A DNA stretch of 64,000 nucleotides from Tribonema minus (lineage: Eukaryota > Sar > Xanthophyceae > Tribonematales > Tribonemataceae), in assembly GCA_017506865.1 (NCBI GenBank), contig JAFCMP010000541.1, positions 496,001-560,000 on the forward strand. The letters run 5' to 3'. Position numbers and translations under genes: made by a program. Numbering within the stretch: the first letter of the stretch is position 1; each line of letters opens with the position of its first letter. The notes beneath the pieces are model-generated. The model was not told the origin of the DNA. It saw only the letters and a list, made by a program, of their open reading frames with translations, and made no database searches. Positions 13,355-24,600 of this stretch are shown here, piece by piece.

Positions 13355-13399
13355 GGGCACGCGCCGCGCGCAAAGTCGGCGGCGTTTGACCAGCTGAAG
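12349..13399 (+). repeat. Tandem partial copies of ankyrin exon 4
   Basis: The 5' part of exon 4 (acceptor CGCAG then TGGCTGTACGCC) occurs at 12366 and again at 12465. The 3' part, encoding VMEWV.DDAL.EA...LERGEEHAAC...FNQLE, occurs four times. Donor-equivalent positions follow 12671 (GTACCC), 12853 (GTACCC), 13065 (GCACTC, GT lost) and 13399 (GTACCA, the most eroded copy). AT-rich spacers separate the copies. The second copy of the 3' part (12746-12853) is open throughout, whereas the copy contiguous with the 5' part carries two frameshifts. Alternative use of the intact copy is conceivable but not shown. Confidence 0.85.
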
Positions 13400-15284
13400 G
13401 TACCAGTTACAAAGCGCATGACTTTTGAGGTCGTACCAGTTTGCGTTCAATGTATTCACATCAAGACATGATTGCGCATACAAGGATTTTATTTTCAGAG
13501 CTGTCTGGCACTGACGCGCTCTCGCCAGGTTTCGCATCTTTAGCGCATTTTCCCTGAATTCATGAATTTACCGAGCGTTGAACTCATGCATGAATGGCGA
13601 CCGCGTTGCGCTGCTTTTCATGCAGGCCCTCCAATGGTTGCGCAAGGTGGATTTGTTCGTCCCCAGGTACCAGTGGAATTCCGACACCGTCACAGCGGCG
13701 GCGCGGACGGGAAGGTTCGTATTTCAAAGTTGAAGTTACATTTGGCTTACGCTGAGGGTTAGGGCGTGTCACAATAACAAATCTGGCGCGTGCACATTGA
13801 TGACCTTGTGTACGTTTTTCACATTAGGGCTTTTGTGATCATACGTCACAGCCGCGGCGCGGACTGGCAAGGTTTGTGATTTTGGTTAGGGTTACGTTCG
13901 GCTTACGCTTAGGGTCAGGGCATGTAACTGTAACAGTTACAGTTTTGGCGCGTGCACGTCGCCAAATCCCTGACCTTGTGCGTTTTTCACATTGGGGCTT
14001 TCATGATCATACGTTGCTGCCTACAGGGCGTGCGAGGCAAGAAGTCGTGTTCATGCCATCAGTTCATCTGGAAGTCAAGTGTAGCTTAATAGCGGCCTTG
14101 TCCATGCCATCAATTCATCTGGAAGACAAGCTTTTTGCGCTCCACGGTTGCCCACATTGGGCGCAGGTTCACAGGGATGCAGTGCATTTTGACATGCACC
14201 CTTAACGAACGCAGATACGATTTTACAATGCTTGCATATTTGTAACTGTACTCCTATCATTCATTAATATAAGTCCACAGCTCACAATTTCAAACACGAA
14301 GAGCACTTCGACGTTGCAGTTGCACCCTTGCGCTTCATGCTGTTCCTGTCTTGCCAAATTTGTTGTACACAAGTGTTGAACCTGAATTGTCGGCTCTGAG
14401 ATACCACAATTACTAGTACAATGTGATTGGCGAATGTTTGTTCTTCAGGCACTACAAAAATGTCGACTAATTGTATTCTGTGGGACTGCAACTGTGACCA
14501 AGTGCATGCACCGCGCTAGCTGGCAACACTGCTCAAATTCTGTACCTTTGACTGCGTCGCTGTCAAGCATTGACACTCACTTTCCCTAGCACTGTATTCT
14601 GGGCAAGGCATGGTCAAGATGCACCGGAAGAAAATGTTGACATTGTATATATATATGTTGAAGCCCCGGCAGAGCTTTTACAGCGAGGTCAAGATGTGCA
14701 AAAAAAATGTTGAGAAACAAACACATATACATCGAAGTATACTTCTATTTCTATATATTGAAGCCTCAGCAGAGCAGCCCACAGCAACGCCGCCGACCCC
14801 CCCGCGTGCCTCGTACCCACCGCACCGTGCACGCTCAGCACCGCAGCGCTGAAGTGGGCACTCGAAAATGACGCGCCCGTGAACATGGCTGCTGCCAGCT
14901 ATGGCGCCGCCGAGTACGGCCAAGTGGAGGCGCTAAAGGTGAGCACACAACTCAATATAGAAGTAGAAGTATGAGTTCTCGGCCCCGTTACAGGGTGGCT
15001 GAAACGGCGAGCTGACGCGCTCTGTGCATTGTTGCTGCCACAACGACCTTATTAGGGATCCGTTCGCCGCCCCCTGTGTCTGTTTTTCTGTCAAAGTGGT
15101 CACTGGACTTGTGTGTCGATCGCGATCGATCCTGATCGCCGACACGAGCGGTGATACTTTGAAGTCCTTGTTCACAGCGAGAGTATTGTCACACGATGCC
15201 AATCATAGTCAAAGAAGCCGCAGCGCAGTCACGATGCACAATGATAGTCAAAGAAGATGCGACCGCAGTCACGCCTCATCCCCC

Positions 15285-15366
15285 CCCCCCCCCCCCCAAA
15301 TTGCCCTCCCCCACCCCCAAATTCCCCCCCAAAATTCCTCCCCCCCCCCCCAAACTCTCGCCGCAG
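15285..15366 (+). promoter_or_regulatory. Long C-rich tract before an acceptor
   Basis: A run of 17 C is followed by further C-runs separated by AAATT/AAACT, ending CCGCAG at the acceptor of exon 15367. This is best read as an extreme polypyrimidine tract. The same arrangement recurs in the head-to-head pair, for example before 31077 and 36260 on plus, and before 27838 and 21825 on minus. Confidence 0.6.
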
Positions 15367-15539
15367 CTGCTCCGCACCCACGATGCGGACAAGTTCCCGA
15401 AGGACAAACGCCTCGCGACGCTGGCCTCGAAGTGCGGCTGCGTCGAGACGCTGCAGTGGCTGCTAGACACCGCGCGCTGCGCCTGGGACGCGGACGCCTG
15501 CTGCAGGGCCGCCGCCGCGAATTGGAACACCGGCTTGCT

Positions 15540-16090
15540 GCAGTGGCTCAAGGCGCGGGGGGTGACGTTCCCCGCCGACATGTGCGAGGTGGCGTGGACG
15601 AACGGGAGAAACTGGCTCTTCTGGTGAGAAGTTGTCGTTTTCGGGGAGCTGCGTGTCGATCATGCAGACTCTGACCCTCATTCTGGCTCCGAACGCGTGC
15701 AGGGCGGCTTGGAAGAAGCAGGTCCTGACCAATAGAATCTATCAATTACTTCAACTCTAAAGTGCCTCAAGGGGCGGGGGGTGACGTTCCCCGCCGACAT
15801 GTGCGAGGTGGCATGGACGAACGGGAGAAACTGGCTCTTCTGGTGAGAACTTGTCTTTTCGGAAAGCTGCGCGTCGCTCACGCAGACTCTGACCCTTGTT
15901 CTGGCTCCGAACGCGTGCAGGGCGCCTTGGCAGAAGCAGGCGGTACTGATGTTATGACGGAATAGAATTTATCAGTCGCTTCAACTTTGAAGTGGGCTCA
16001 AGGGGCGGGAGGTGACGTTCCGCGGGAGGTGACGTTCCCCGCCGATGTGTGCGAGGCGGCGTGGACAAACGAGAGAAACTGGCTGTTTTG
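15540..16090 (+). repeat. Three tandem copies of the 3' part of ankyrin exon 7
   Basis: The exon end encoding GVTFPADMCEVAWTNGRNWLF, with its TTCTG/GTGAGA donor, is present at the true exon end (15623). It recurs ending at 15842 (GTGAGA) and at 16090 (GTGAAA), with periods of about 219 and 248 bp. The copies begin with the same CTCAAGGGGCGGG stretch and are preceded by TTCAACT-type intron sequence. The third copy contains an extra internal duplication of GGAGGTGACGTTC. Confidence 0.88.
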
Positions 16091-18275
16091 GTGAAAAGCT
16101 GAAGCGTCTCCGGAAGGAAAGCTGCGTGTTGATTCATGCAGACCCTAACCTCTGAGCGCTGCTCTCAAACCTCAACTGTGCTCCTAGGAGCATGCGGGAA
16201 TGGAGCGCCGTCGCCGCTGTCATCCCAGAACCCGTCCTTGCGACGTTCTCTGAGACATGCCTGCAGACCCTCACCCTGAGCACTGCTGCACATGCTTTTC
16301 TGCGGTGCCTCTACTCCTCGGCCATCCTAGGAGGTCACACAAACGGAGCGCCGTCGTCTACGCGTCCGCGGGACCCGCCTGCGCGTCCTCCCCTGATACA
16401 TTTTTTTGCATACCCTCACCCTGAGCGCTGTTGCACACAGGGTGTAACTCTAGCCTGAGATCAGCTGCTCTCAGGCATCCCTACGTACCTGCCCCCACCC
16501 TGAGCGCTGCCTCACGCGCCTCTTCCAGGTGTGCCTGTAGCCTGAAACCTCAACTTGAAGTACTATTCGTACCCCCTGACTCTGAGCACTGATGTGCACG
16601 CGCGTGCTCTCGCAGGTGGCTCTACGATGAGGGCTGCCCCGTGAGCAGATGGCTGGAACTGCGCATGGTGCGCGACGGTGCTGTGGGCACGATCCAAACC
16701 CTCAATGAGAAGGGGCACGCATTCCACGACGGCGGCGACACGTTCTGCGAGGTGGCTGCGGCAAACAACCAGGTGGGAGCTCGCTGTTGCAGTCCAGTTG
16801 AAGTTCAGAACTTGAAGTGTGCGCGGCGGCGACGGCGACGCCATCCAGGCCCTCAATAGTGCTTTCTAGTCAGAGAGAAGCCAAAATTTGAGCACTTGCA
16901 AGGGCATGGGCAAATCGCCCCCCAGCACAGTTATGATGACGCAGGCACTACCTGCTTCAGGGCTTTGAAGTTCGCCAGATGTGACGCATGCGGTCACTAT
17001 TTCCGGGAAAAAGCGTTCCCTTGCCTTTGTTGCATGGCAGGTTTTACAATGCTGCACCCGCTGGGCACCAGTAGGTACTGGCGCGTAAGAGACATCACAA
17101 GGGCATCGCGACCCCCCTTGCGGCACCACCAAATTTTACCGCGCAAAGTACAACTCAACTACGAGTCGGGGGGGTCTGAGCAATGCCACCGCACGCTGAG
17201 CGCTGCGCTCTCCCCGCTGCCGCACAGGCACATATGATCAACTACCTCGTGAAGGCCCAGAACTTCAAGTTGGACGGCAGGGCCATGAGCGCCGCTGCAC
17301 AGGGGGGGCACGCGGCCGCGGCGCGCGCCCTGGTCTATAACAGCTGCCCGTGGGACGCGCGCGACGCGCTGACGGCATCTCGATGTGCTGGCGCTGCTGC
17401 ACTCATGCCTGCCGACGGGGTGAGTACAACATTGATCATCCACAACCATGAATGGTCGTGAAGTCAGTTTACTCAACATAACCAATACATAAATCATCCT
17501 GGGTAGCATAATGAGGGGTGCCTAGAAGTGCTTCCGCTCTTGTACTCAAGCCTGCAGCCGGGGTGAGTTCACTAGTGAATGCAAACAACGATAAATCGGT
17601 GTGAATGGTGAGTCGCTGAGATGGGACGAGGGACATCTGCATGCACCCGTATGCTTTTACTCGTGCTTGGCGTCGAGGTGATGATTAACATGAGCAATGA
17701 TGAACTGTCATGAATGTGAAGTGCTCGTGACTGAGTGAAGTGTTTGAGGATAACAAGGTGCACCTTGATGTGCTTCCTGGGTGATGCATGATTATTGTTC
17801 ATGATCTGTCATGAATGATGAAGTATTTTCAATAATACATGATCAACGCTGAATTATAATCAAAGAGGAACAATAAATCATATCCAACGATCATCTTTGC
17901 TGAAGCAACAAGGTTCAAGTTGAGTTTTGCAGGTCACTTATTGGCAGGGTACGAGGGCTAAAGGTAATGGGCATGAGACAGCTGCTCTGCTTTTGGCTCT
18001 TGTGGCTGCTGCTTAACTTTACAGCGAAACCCAACCCTGATCGGACAGCTGGTGGTTTCAGGGCGAGCGTTGCAGTGGGTGTGCAGTCATGTGCCTGTTG
18101 TACGCCCAGGCGTCGTCAATGCATGTACGCCACTAGCGCACCTCTCAGTACCTGTGCGACTCACGAGTGTCACACTAACCCTAACTGAACTTCGCCGAGA
18201 TGCGCGCTGTATCGACGCGTTCCTCACCGTATCCGCTCACACTATCCTCGACTGTGGTGATGCGCGCAACCGCAG

Positions 18276-18820
18276 CGAGCACGCGCGACCATATGCGCGC
18301 AGGCGGCGGCAGCCGGCAGGCTCGACGTCCTGCAGTGGCCGCGGCTGTTGACAGGCGCGATGACAATGTTTTTTTTTTGTCTTCATTCTTAAAGCTGTTG
18401 ACAGGTGTGATGACAATGTTTTATTTAATTAAAATCTCCATGCGATCCGCGTCCTCGTCGACCGTTGCTCACAGGGAGCACGACGCGGCCATATGCGCGC
18501 AGGTGGCAGGCTTGACATTCTACGCTGGGCGAAGCTGCTGACAGGCGCGATGACTATGTTTCTTTGTTCTTCATTCTCAAAGCGGTTGACAGGCGTACTG
18601 ACAATATTTTCTATTCTTCCGCGTCCTCGTTGACCATTGCTCGCAGAGAGCACGACGCGGCCATATGCGCGCAGGCGGCAGGCTCGACGTCCTGCAGTGG
18701 GCGCAGCTGTTGACAGGCGAGATTACAATGTGTGTTTTGTTCTTCATTCTCAAACCTGTTGACAGGCACGATGACAATGTTTTGTATTCTTCCGCGTCCT
18801 CACTGACCGCCGCTCACAGG
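18276..18820 (+). repeat. Three tandem partial copies of the 5' part of ankyrin exon 10
   Basis: Acceptor plus exon start (GCAG then GAGCACGAC.C.GCCATATGCGCGC) occurs at 18276, 18475 and 18647, before the full exon at 18820. Spacings are 199, 172 and 173 bp. Each partial copy continues for about 70-80 bases of exon and then breaks off at CTGTTGACAGGCG or similar into intron sequence containing GATGACAATGTTTT. Only the fourth copy continues into the complete exon. Confidence 0.88.
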
Positions 18821-19929
18821 GAGCACGACGCAGCCATATGCGCGCACGCGGCGGCGGCGGGCAGGCTCGATGTTCTGCAGTGGGCGCGGCGCGAGGGCCT
18901 CGCATGGGACGAACGCACCTGCCGCGAGGCGCTCGTGAATGGCCACATGGACGTGCTGCAGTACGCGCTGGATGAGGGTGGCGCCTGCAGCGACTCCGTG
19001 CAGCGCGGCTTAGAGCTGCACCACGAGGTGCGCTGCTGCTTAGGGTTGGGGTTAGGGTTAGTGTTTGAGGGTGATGTGCCCCCCTCGTAAAAGCGGTACA
19101 TGCCATGGCGCAAACCGTGAGTCCGCACGGTGCGGCCTGCGGCAGCATCACGAGGCGCGCTGCTGTGTTGTATTAGGGTTAGGGTTGCGGTCCCTCCTGG
19201 TGACAGCAGTGCCTGCAACGTTTTGCAGACGAAGGCAGCACTGCGAGATGAGCTTTTTGGGAGGTGGCGCCGGTGCGCGCTTCACTCAGCTTACGACAAC
19301 GAAGATGAGAAGCACAATGTTGATACGTCTGGTTTAATACTTGACCACTAACTGAGTGCGGCGAGTCGGTACCTCGCGCCCTGGAGCAGCACTGCGAGGT
19401 GCGCTGCTGCTTAGGTCTAGGTTTAGGGTTGGGGTTCCCCCTGATGAAAGCAGTGCCTGCCGCCTTTTTGCACATGAAAACCGCGACAGTCGTCGGCATA
19501 GACAAATGCGCACAAATGAAATGCTGGCAACGTACCGAGTTCACCGCACCAAACACTGACTCAGAAATGCACTTGGGCGCGCCTCTTTGAGTTTGCTGAC
19601 CCCTTTCTAGGCATAGCGTCAGGGTACACGCGTGAACTGCCCCTGACGCATCGTCCGCTGCGCCCTGGAAGCCCTTGCGCAGCAGACGCGGATTGGCACT
19701 GATTCTTGCGCATGGAACAACCCTGGCGCACACCATCATTGAATGTTTCTTGCGCAACGCACGGTGCCTGCAGGCCGCCGCGCGGCAGAAAGAGGAGCTG
19801 ACAAAACTGGCGGAGCAGGAGAGGCAGCGCAAGGAGGCGGCGCGGCGGGAGCGCATCGCCGAGAAGCGCGCCGCGTGCGCGTGCTCTGACTACAGCTGCC
19901 GCTGGCGGTGCCAGTGGGACCGCGCGTGA

Positions 19930-21606
19930 TCTGCCGCAGCAAAGTGCGACACCGCGCAGCCTGCCGGTGCAGGCGGCGCTGGCCCATGCATTAGAGTCAG
20001 GATCAGCATTGGAGGTATTGGCCGCGTGCACAAGCCACCGCTGCCACATGCGGTACCGGAGGGAGCGTACGTGGTGTGGCAATCGAAGAACGCCCGGCAG
20101 ACCTACCATTCATCCACGCGGCATGGCGCTCTGGCTGCCAACGCCAGCTTGGGTAGGGCTATGAGTAGGGTTGCGGTTGGAGTAAGGGCTACTTAGGTTT
20201 AGAATCAGTGGCTGCTAGTGGCACCAGTCCACCCGCGGGCCCGGTGACCTTAGGGTTGGGGTTAGGGTCAGGTACTGCCGCGCACCCGGTGCTGTCGTGC
20301 GATGCGCTGGCCGTGCTGCCGCGGTCCAACAGCGGCAGATGCGGCGGCAGCGGAAAGTGGCAATGGCGGCGCAGGCAGGTAGCATCACAACGTGTCTGCG
20401 CATACAGACGCTGAGCTGAGAGTGGGCTCAGGCGCTGCCATTGACCAATGCGGTGGGTGTGGCTTGATGCTCAGCAGACTGATAAATCTCAAACGCAGCA
20501 AGTGACGCAGGTGTTGGGCTGGACGTTTTTGACGGGTGTGCACCAGCCCCCAACGTCCACATGCGTGTCGTCGCGAGTCATGCAGGGTGGCGTCGTGACG
20601 AGGCGTGATCACGCCTTTTAAAACTGACCATCCCTACTTTCTTGGGGGGGGGGGGGGGGGGCAAGTGTTGCCTGATGCATGCACCTACAGACAAGACAGC
20701 GACGGTTGCTTACTGTTGCCAAATGGGCTGGCACCCTCACATTATAAATATTATTGGTTGGCCGTTGTTGCCATGTACCTCCACATTTGCCCCACTGCTG
20801 CTGCTCCTCTAGGTTGTTGCTGCGTGCTGCTGGTCGTGCTCGTGCCCAAGCTGCTATATCACTGCGCATTGACTGGTAGAGAGTGTGGTGTGACTAGGGG
20901 AGCCCCCATGCCATCAATGGTGAAGTTGAACTTCATTGCAGTAGCCTCAGAGTGATTACCACCTAGCAATGCGGGCGAACAGGAGGCAGCACGGACCAGC
21001 ACACCCATGCTTCAAATGACCAAAGCATTTATTTATCGTTATGCGCGCGGTTCTGCAACTTGTAACCGCCAAATTTTAACTTCAGCAGTGCGACGTCGTC
21101 AGCACGGTGCATGCGCGCCTCGCCGCAATGTGTTGTGTTATCGCCGCTCTGCACTGCCGTTGAGGTACTGTACCCCACGCTGTAGAAACCGAATTGCATC
21201 CTTTGAGGAGGAACAATTTACCGCAGGGGACGACTTGCGCTGTGCGCATGCCATTGGGCTCTTGAAAATCAGCTCGCGCACACGGCGGCACCAACCCCCC
21301 CAGAGACGGCGGCACCAACCCCCCCAGAGACAGGTGCCCCTTCCCCCCGCTTTTGAAAAAACTTCGAATCTAAACGAACGTCCATCTAAACGCCTTCGCG
21401 CATCGCGGCGAAGCGGAATGCCATGCCAGAGGCGCGCATAAACTGGAGAGAAACCAAACCGAAGCACGGTGGCAGCGCTCAGCAGCTGCGCGCACCTTGT
21501 TTGCGCAACGCGCGCCACTCTACTTCAACAGACGGCCCCGAGCCCTCTACTTCAACAGTCTGAGATGGGCGCAGCAGCAGCAGCAGCGCTCAACGCAAGG
21601 CAGCGC
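19930..21606. other. Intergenic region between convergent genes
   Basis: This 1.7-kb region separates the 3' ends of the right ankyrin gene and the minus-strand TTHB210-like gene. It contains TTAGGG-like strings near 20250, a run of about 18 G at 20645-20662, and a 22-bp unit (GGCGGCACCAACCCCCCCAGAGAC) present twice at about 21292-21335. Open frames here show no recognisable domain and no splice-phase support. Confidence 0.4.
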
Positions 21607-24600
21607 TCAGGCGGCGGGCGGCGCCGGGCACTCCGTCGCGTAGTCGTGGTATGTGAAGTCGGTGACGGAGATTTCGTACACATTCTCTGCGGGGTGCGCC
21701 CAGCAGTAGTTGGCGGGGTACCAGCCGGCGCGCGTGTACACGGCGTCGTCCGGCACGCCGAACGTCTCGCACTGCTTGTCGCCGCCGACGGGGACCGCGC
21801 CCAGCGCCTCGAGGGTGATCATGGGCTGCGGAAGGAAGGGAAGGGGGGGGGGGGTGGGAACGGCGGATGGGGTGAGTTGCGGCTTGGGCTTGAAGTTTGC
21901 TGTGAGGGCACATGTAGCCTGGGCACCTGTGCGACTCGGCCCACGACATGCGGGCAGAAACGGCGCGACGTCAGCATCTTGAGCATGCAGTTGGCACCGT
22001 CGGGATGGAGAGCGATCCTGGGCTACGGCATTGAGGGTGAGAGGGAATGGGCCAGCTCTAACGCTAACCCTATCCCCAGCTACTTCATGGAATCGGGTGA
22101 CAGGGAATGGGCAGTTTGGTCACGTGTCGCCCACGGTAAGGGGAGGTATACTTGCTCCCTGCGCTTGGCCACGCACGGTACAATGCCGGCATATCAGGCT
22201 AGCAGGAGCGGTCCAAGATCTCTATTTCAAAGAAGTAGTAGCAGATTGCGTCATCCCACTGCATGCCACTCGCTGCCATTGCCAGCAGTGAGGGCACCAG
22301 ACGAGGTGAGAGTGCGCAAAGGGCGTGCAGGCAGGGCACGAGCGGCAGGGACGGGGGTCTGCGGTGCTGGCTACAGCCATCGCAATGCAGGCTGAGTGCT
22401 TCACAGTGTATACATCATACTTCTACTTCGAAGTATAAGAGTAGGTACAACAGAGCAAGCGCAATGGTCAACCATTTGTGCATCATCGCCTTGACATGCA
22501 TGACAGACGCCGACGTGCTGCATTTCATCTCCTACGTCGACGCACCAGCACCTGAGTCATCATATCGAAGCACGCAGCTCAGGCAGAAGTCTAGAGTTCA
22601 CCATGTGGGGGGTGCTTGAGAATATCCTTGCAATCAGCTCTTGATGCATTCAGGGGGTGCTTCGAAAGCACAAGCAGCACCTCCTGGTGAACTACACGAG
22701 ATTATCGTCCTAGCAAATGCCGGGTCTTCTGATCTGCAGTTGCTTCAATATTTCAAATAGTACTTTTCCATAAAATCCTCCCTCAAGGCGCGAAAAAAGC
22801 CCCAAAAAGTACGATTGAAGTGGTGTGTACCTCATAAAAGACGAGCTCGCCATTGTAGGACCCCAGCAGGGGCATGTGCTTGAAGCTGACGGCACACAGA
22901 CACACAATTAGGGCGAGAGGAGCCAGGAGGGGTGGGGGGGGGGGGGGGGGGGGGGGGATCAGTGTCCCACAGCACACACTGCCTACATGCATTTAAATGT
23001 GCAAAGAAGTTAATGAGCTGCAAGGTGTCAGCTCACTCGCGCCGCTGGTCCATCAAGCTGGCAGCACCGCTGCAGCGCACAGCGCATGGCGCAAATGCAA
23101 GCTGCATCTGCCATGCACGGCCTGCGCACAGTAGCACTCTTAGAGCGCAAGTGGACGGGCATTGCAAAAGCATGACAAGCAAGTTCACTCTGCTGATCGC
23201 AGACCACTTATGCAACAGCAACTCAACGTGAACCGCAGCGTCGAAGAGCATTGACAGGTCCTGCGGTCTGTAGCGCAGCATGCGTGCCGGAGGGGCGTCT
23301 GCGCCCTAAGTTCAAGTTTACATGTTCAAGTGACGAAAGTCACCAAGCTGGCCTGCTGCCTGCACGGCACGGCAGCACTGCGCGCCATGCAATTTAGGCA
23401 ACGCACTGCGGGCCGCAGCTGCGACAGGAGCCATGCGCGTGACGCTGACTCCAGATACTGGATGAAGTCACACACAGGGCGCACTTCAACAACACGCAGC
23501 TAGTCAAGCGGCGAGTGATCCAGCAGCCTGCATGCGCACACATGCCTGCCCCAGCGCTTAGGGTTAGGGTCAGGGTTAGGGTTAGGGTTAGGGTTACATC
23601 GCGGTGCCGCATGCGGCACCGCGATGTTTGACTCAAACCCTGAGGCTGGCTGCCGCGTGTGCAACATGCACAGCCCTTTGAACCACTGAGTCAACCATCC
23701 TCAACAGTTTGTAAAAGCGGTTTGGAGAAACGTGGATGGCCTTTTTCAACTTCATAATATTACAATCGACCTCACAATATCGCAGCCAATGCCGGCGTGG
23801 CTCACCAGGCATCTTTCCTGGACCAGCCGTTGACGCCGTCAGCGTCGTCCTCACAGCCAGGCGCGCCATCGGGGAACGCTGCGCAGGAGACGATGGCATA
23901 AATAGCGCGGCAGTGTCAGCAACGGTTACTGAGCGTTGATGTGCGGTACTCCTTGTAGTTGGAGTTCAGTGCGATTGCAGGGTTCAAAGAAATCATACTG
24001 AAGGCCCTTCAGGACAGCCGTGAAATGTTGCAGGGGCGATGGCCTGTGTGACAGCACACGCAGTTTCAATGTACTCGCAGCCAGGCGCGCCATCGGGGAA
24101 CGCTGCGCAGTCGAGGAACCGTGTGCGCAGCGCAGCAGCAGTTGTCAGCAGCTCAGTAGGTGCATACATGTTGCATACGATGTTGTGGTCCAGAATAGGG
24201 GTTACGCCCCTCGAGCAGAACTAAGTGAAGTACCAGCTGCACGCACTGAGCAATGATGCGTGATCTTCGTCGCAGTCGCGCTTCGACGCGAATCGCAGCA
24301 CAAAGAGCTGCAAGTCTCATGCCGAACAGAGTTGCGCGAACGGCGAATTACGACGCAGAGTCAAGAGTCATGAGTTGCCATTGTCAGCGCAGCCGGGTGC
24401 GCCACCGGGAAAATGCTGTGGGGGACGGTGGCATAAAGGGCGCGCAATGTCAGCGACGTTTACTGACTTTGATGTGCGGTATCCCTTGCAGTTGAGGTTC
24501 AGCGCGAGTGCAGTTCCAAAGAAGTGGTACTGGAGGCCCTTCAGAACACGTGATGAACGTTGCAGGGGCGTTGGCCAGCGTGCAACGCTGAGCACTGGGG

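Larger units (their letters stand above)
9893..19929 (+). pseudogene. F-box-like/ankyrin-repeat gene, right tandem copy, with frameshifts
   Basis: Inferred exons: 9893-9982, 10348-10689, 11191-11283, 12465-12671, 13626-13714, 14839-14938, 15367-15623, 16616-16772, 17228-17419, 18820-19027, 19774-19929. Exon 1 gives MKTLETYF, a PIP-box-like start without the usual Gln, then a basic stretch (KPKRRRKKTAKR) that looks like a nuclear signal. Exon 2 starts with an F-box-like segment (LEPATWEHCVSFLEG). Exons 3-10 are ankyrin units, and exon 11 is a Lys/Glu/Arg coiled coil ending CSDYSCRWRCQWDRA. F-box plus repeat architecture would fit an SCF substrate adaptor, which is an inference. Three lesions are visible. 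Exon 12465-12671 carries two compensating shifts with a stop between them. Exon 17228-17419 lacks 14 bases relative to the left copy. Restoring the 14 bases makes the total a multiple of three (635 codons). The gene is either a young pseudogene or affected by assembly errors. Confidence 0.65.

Noticed and set aside
21469..22395. A 308-codon plus-strand frame
   Set aside because: Antisense to exon 8 and intron 7 of the minus-strand TTHB210-like gene, whose exon is supported by the paralogue.
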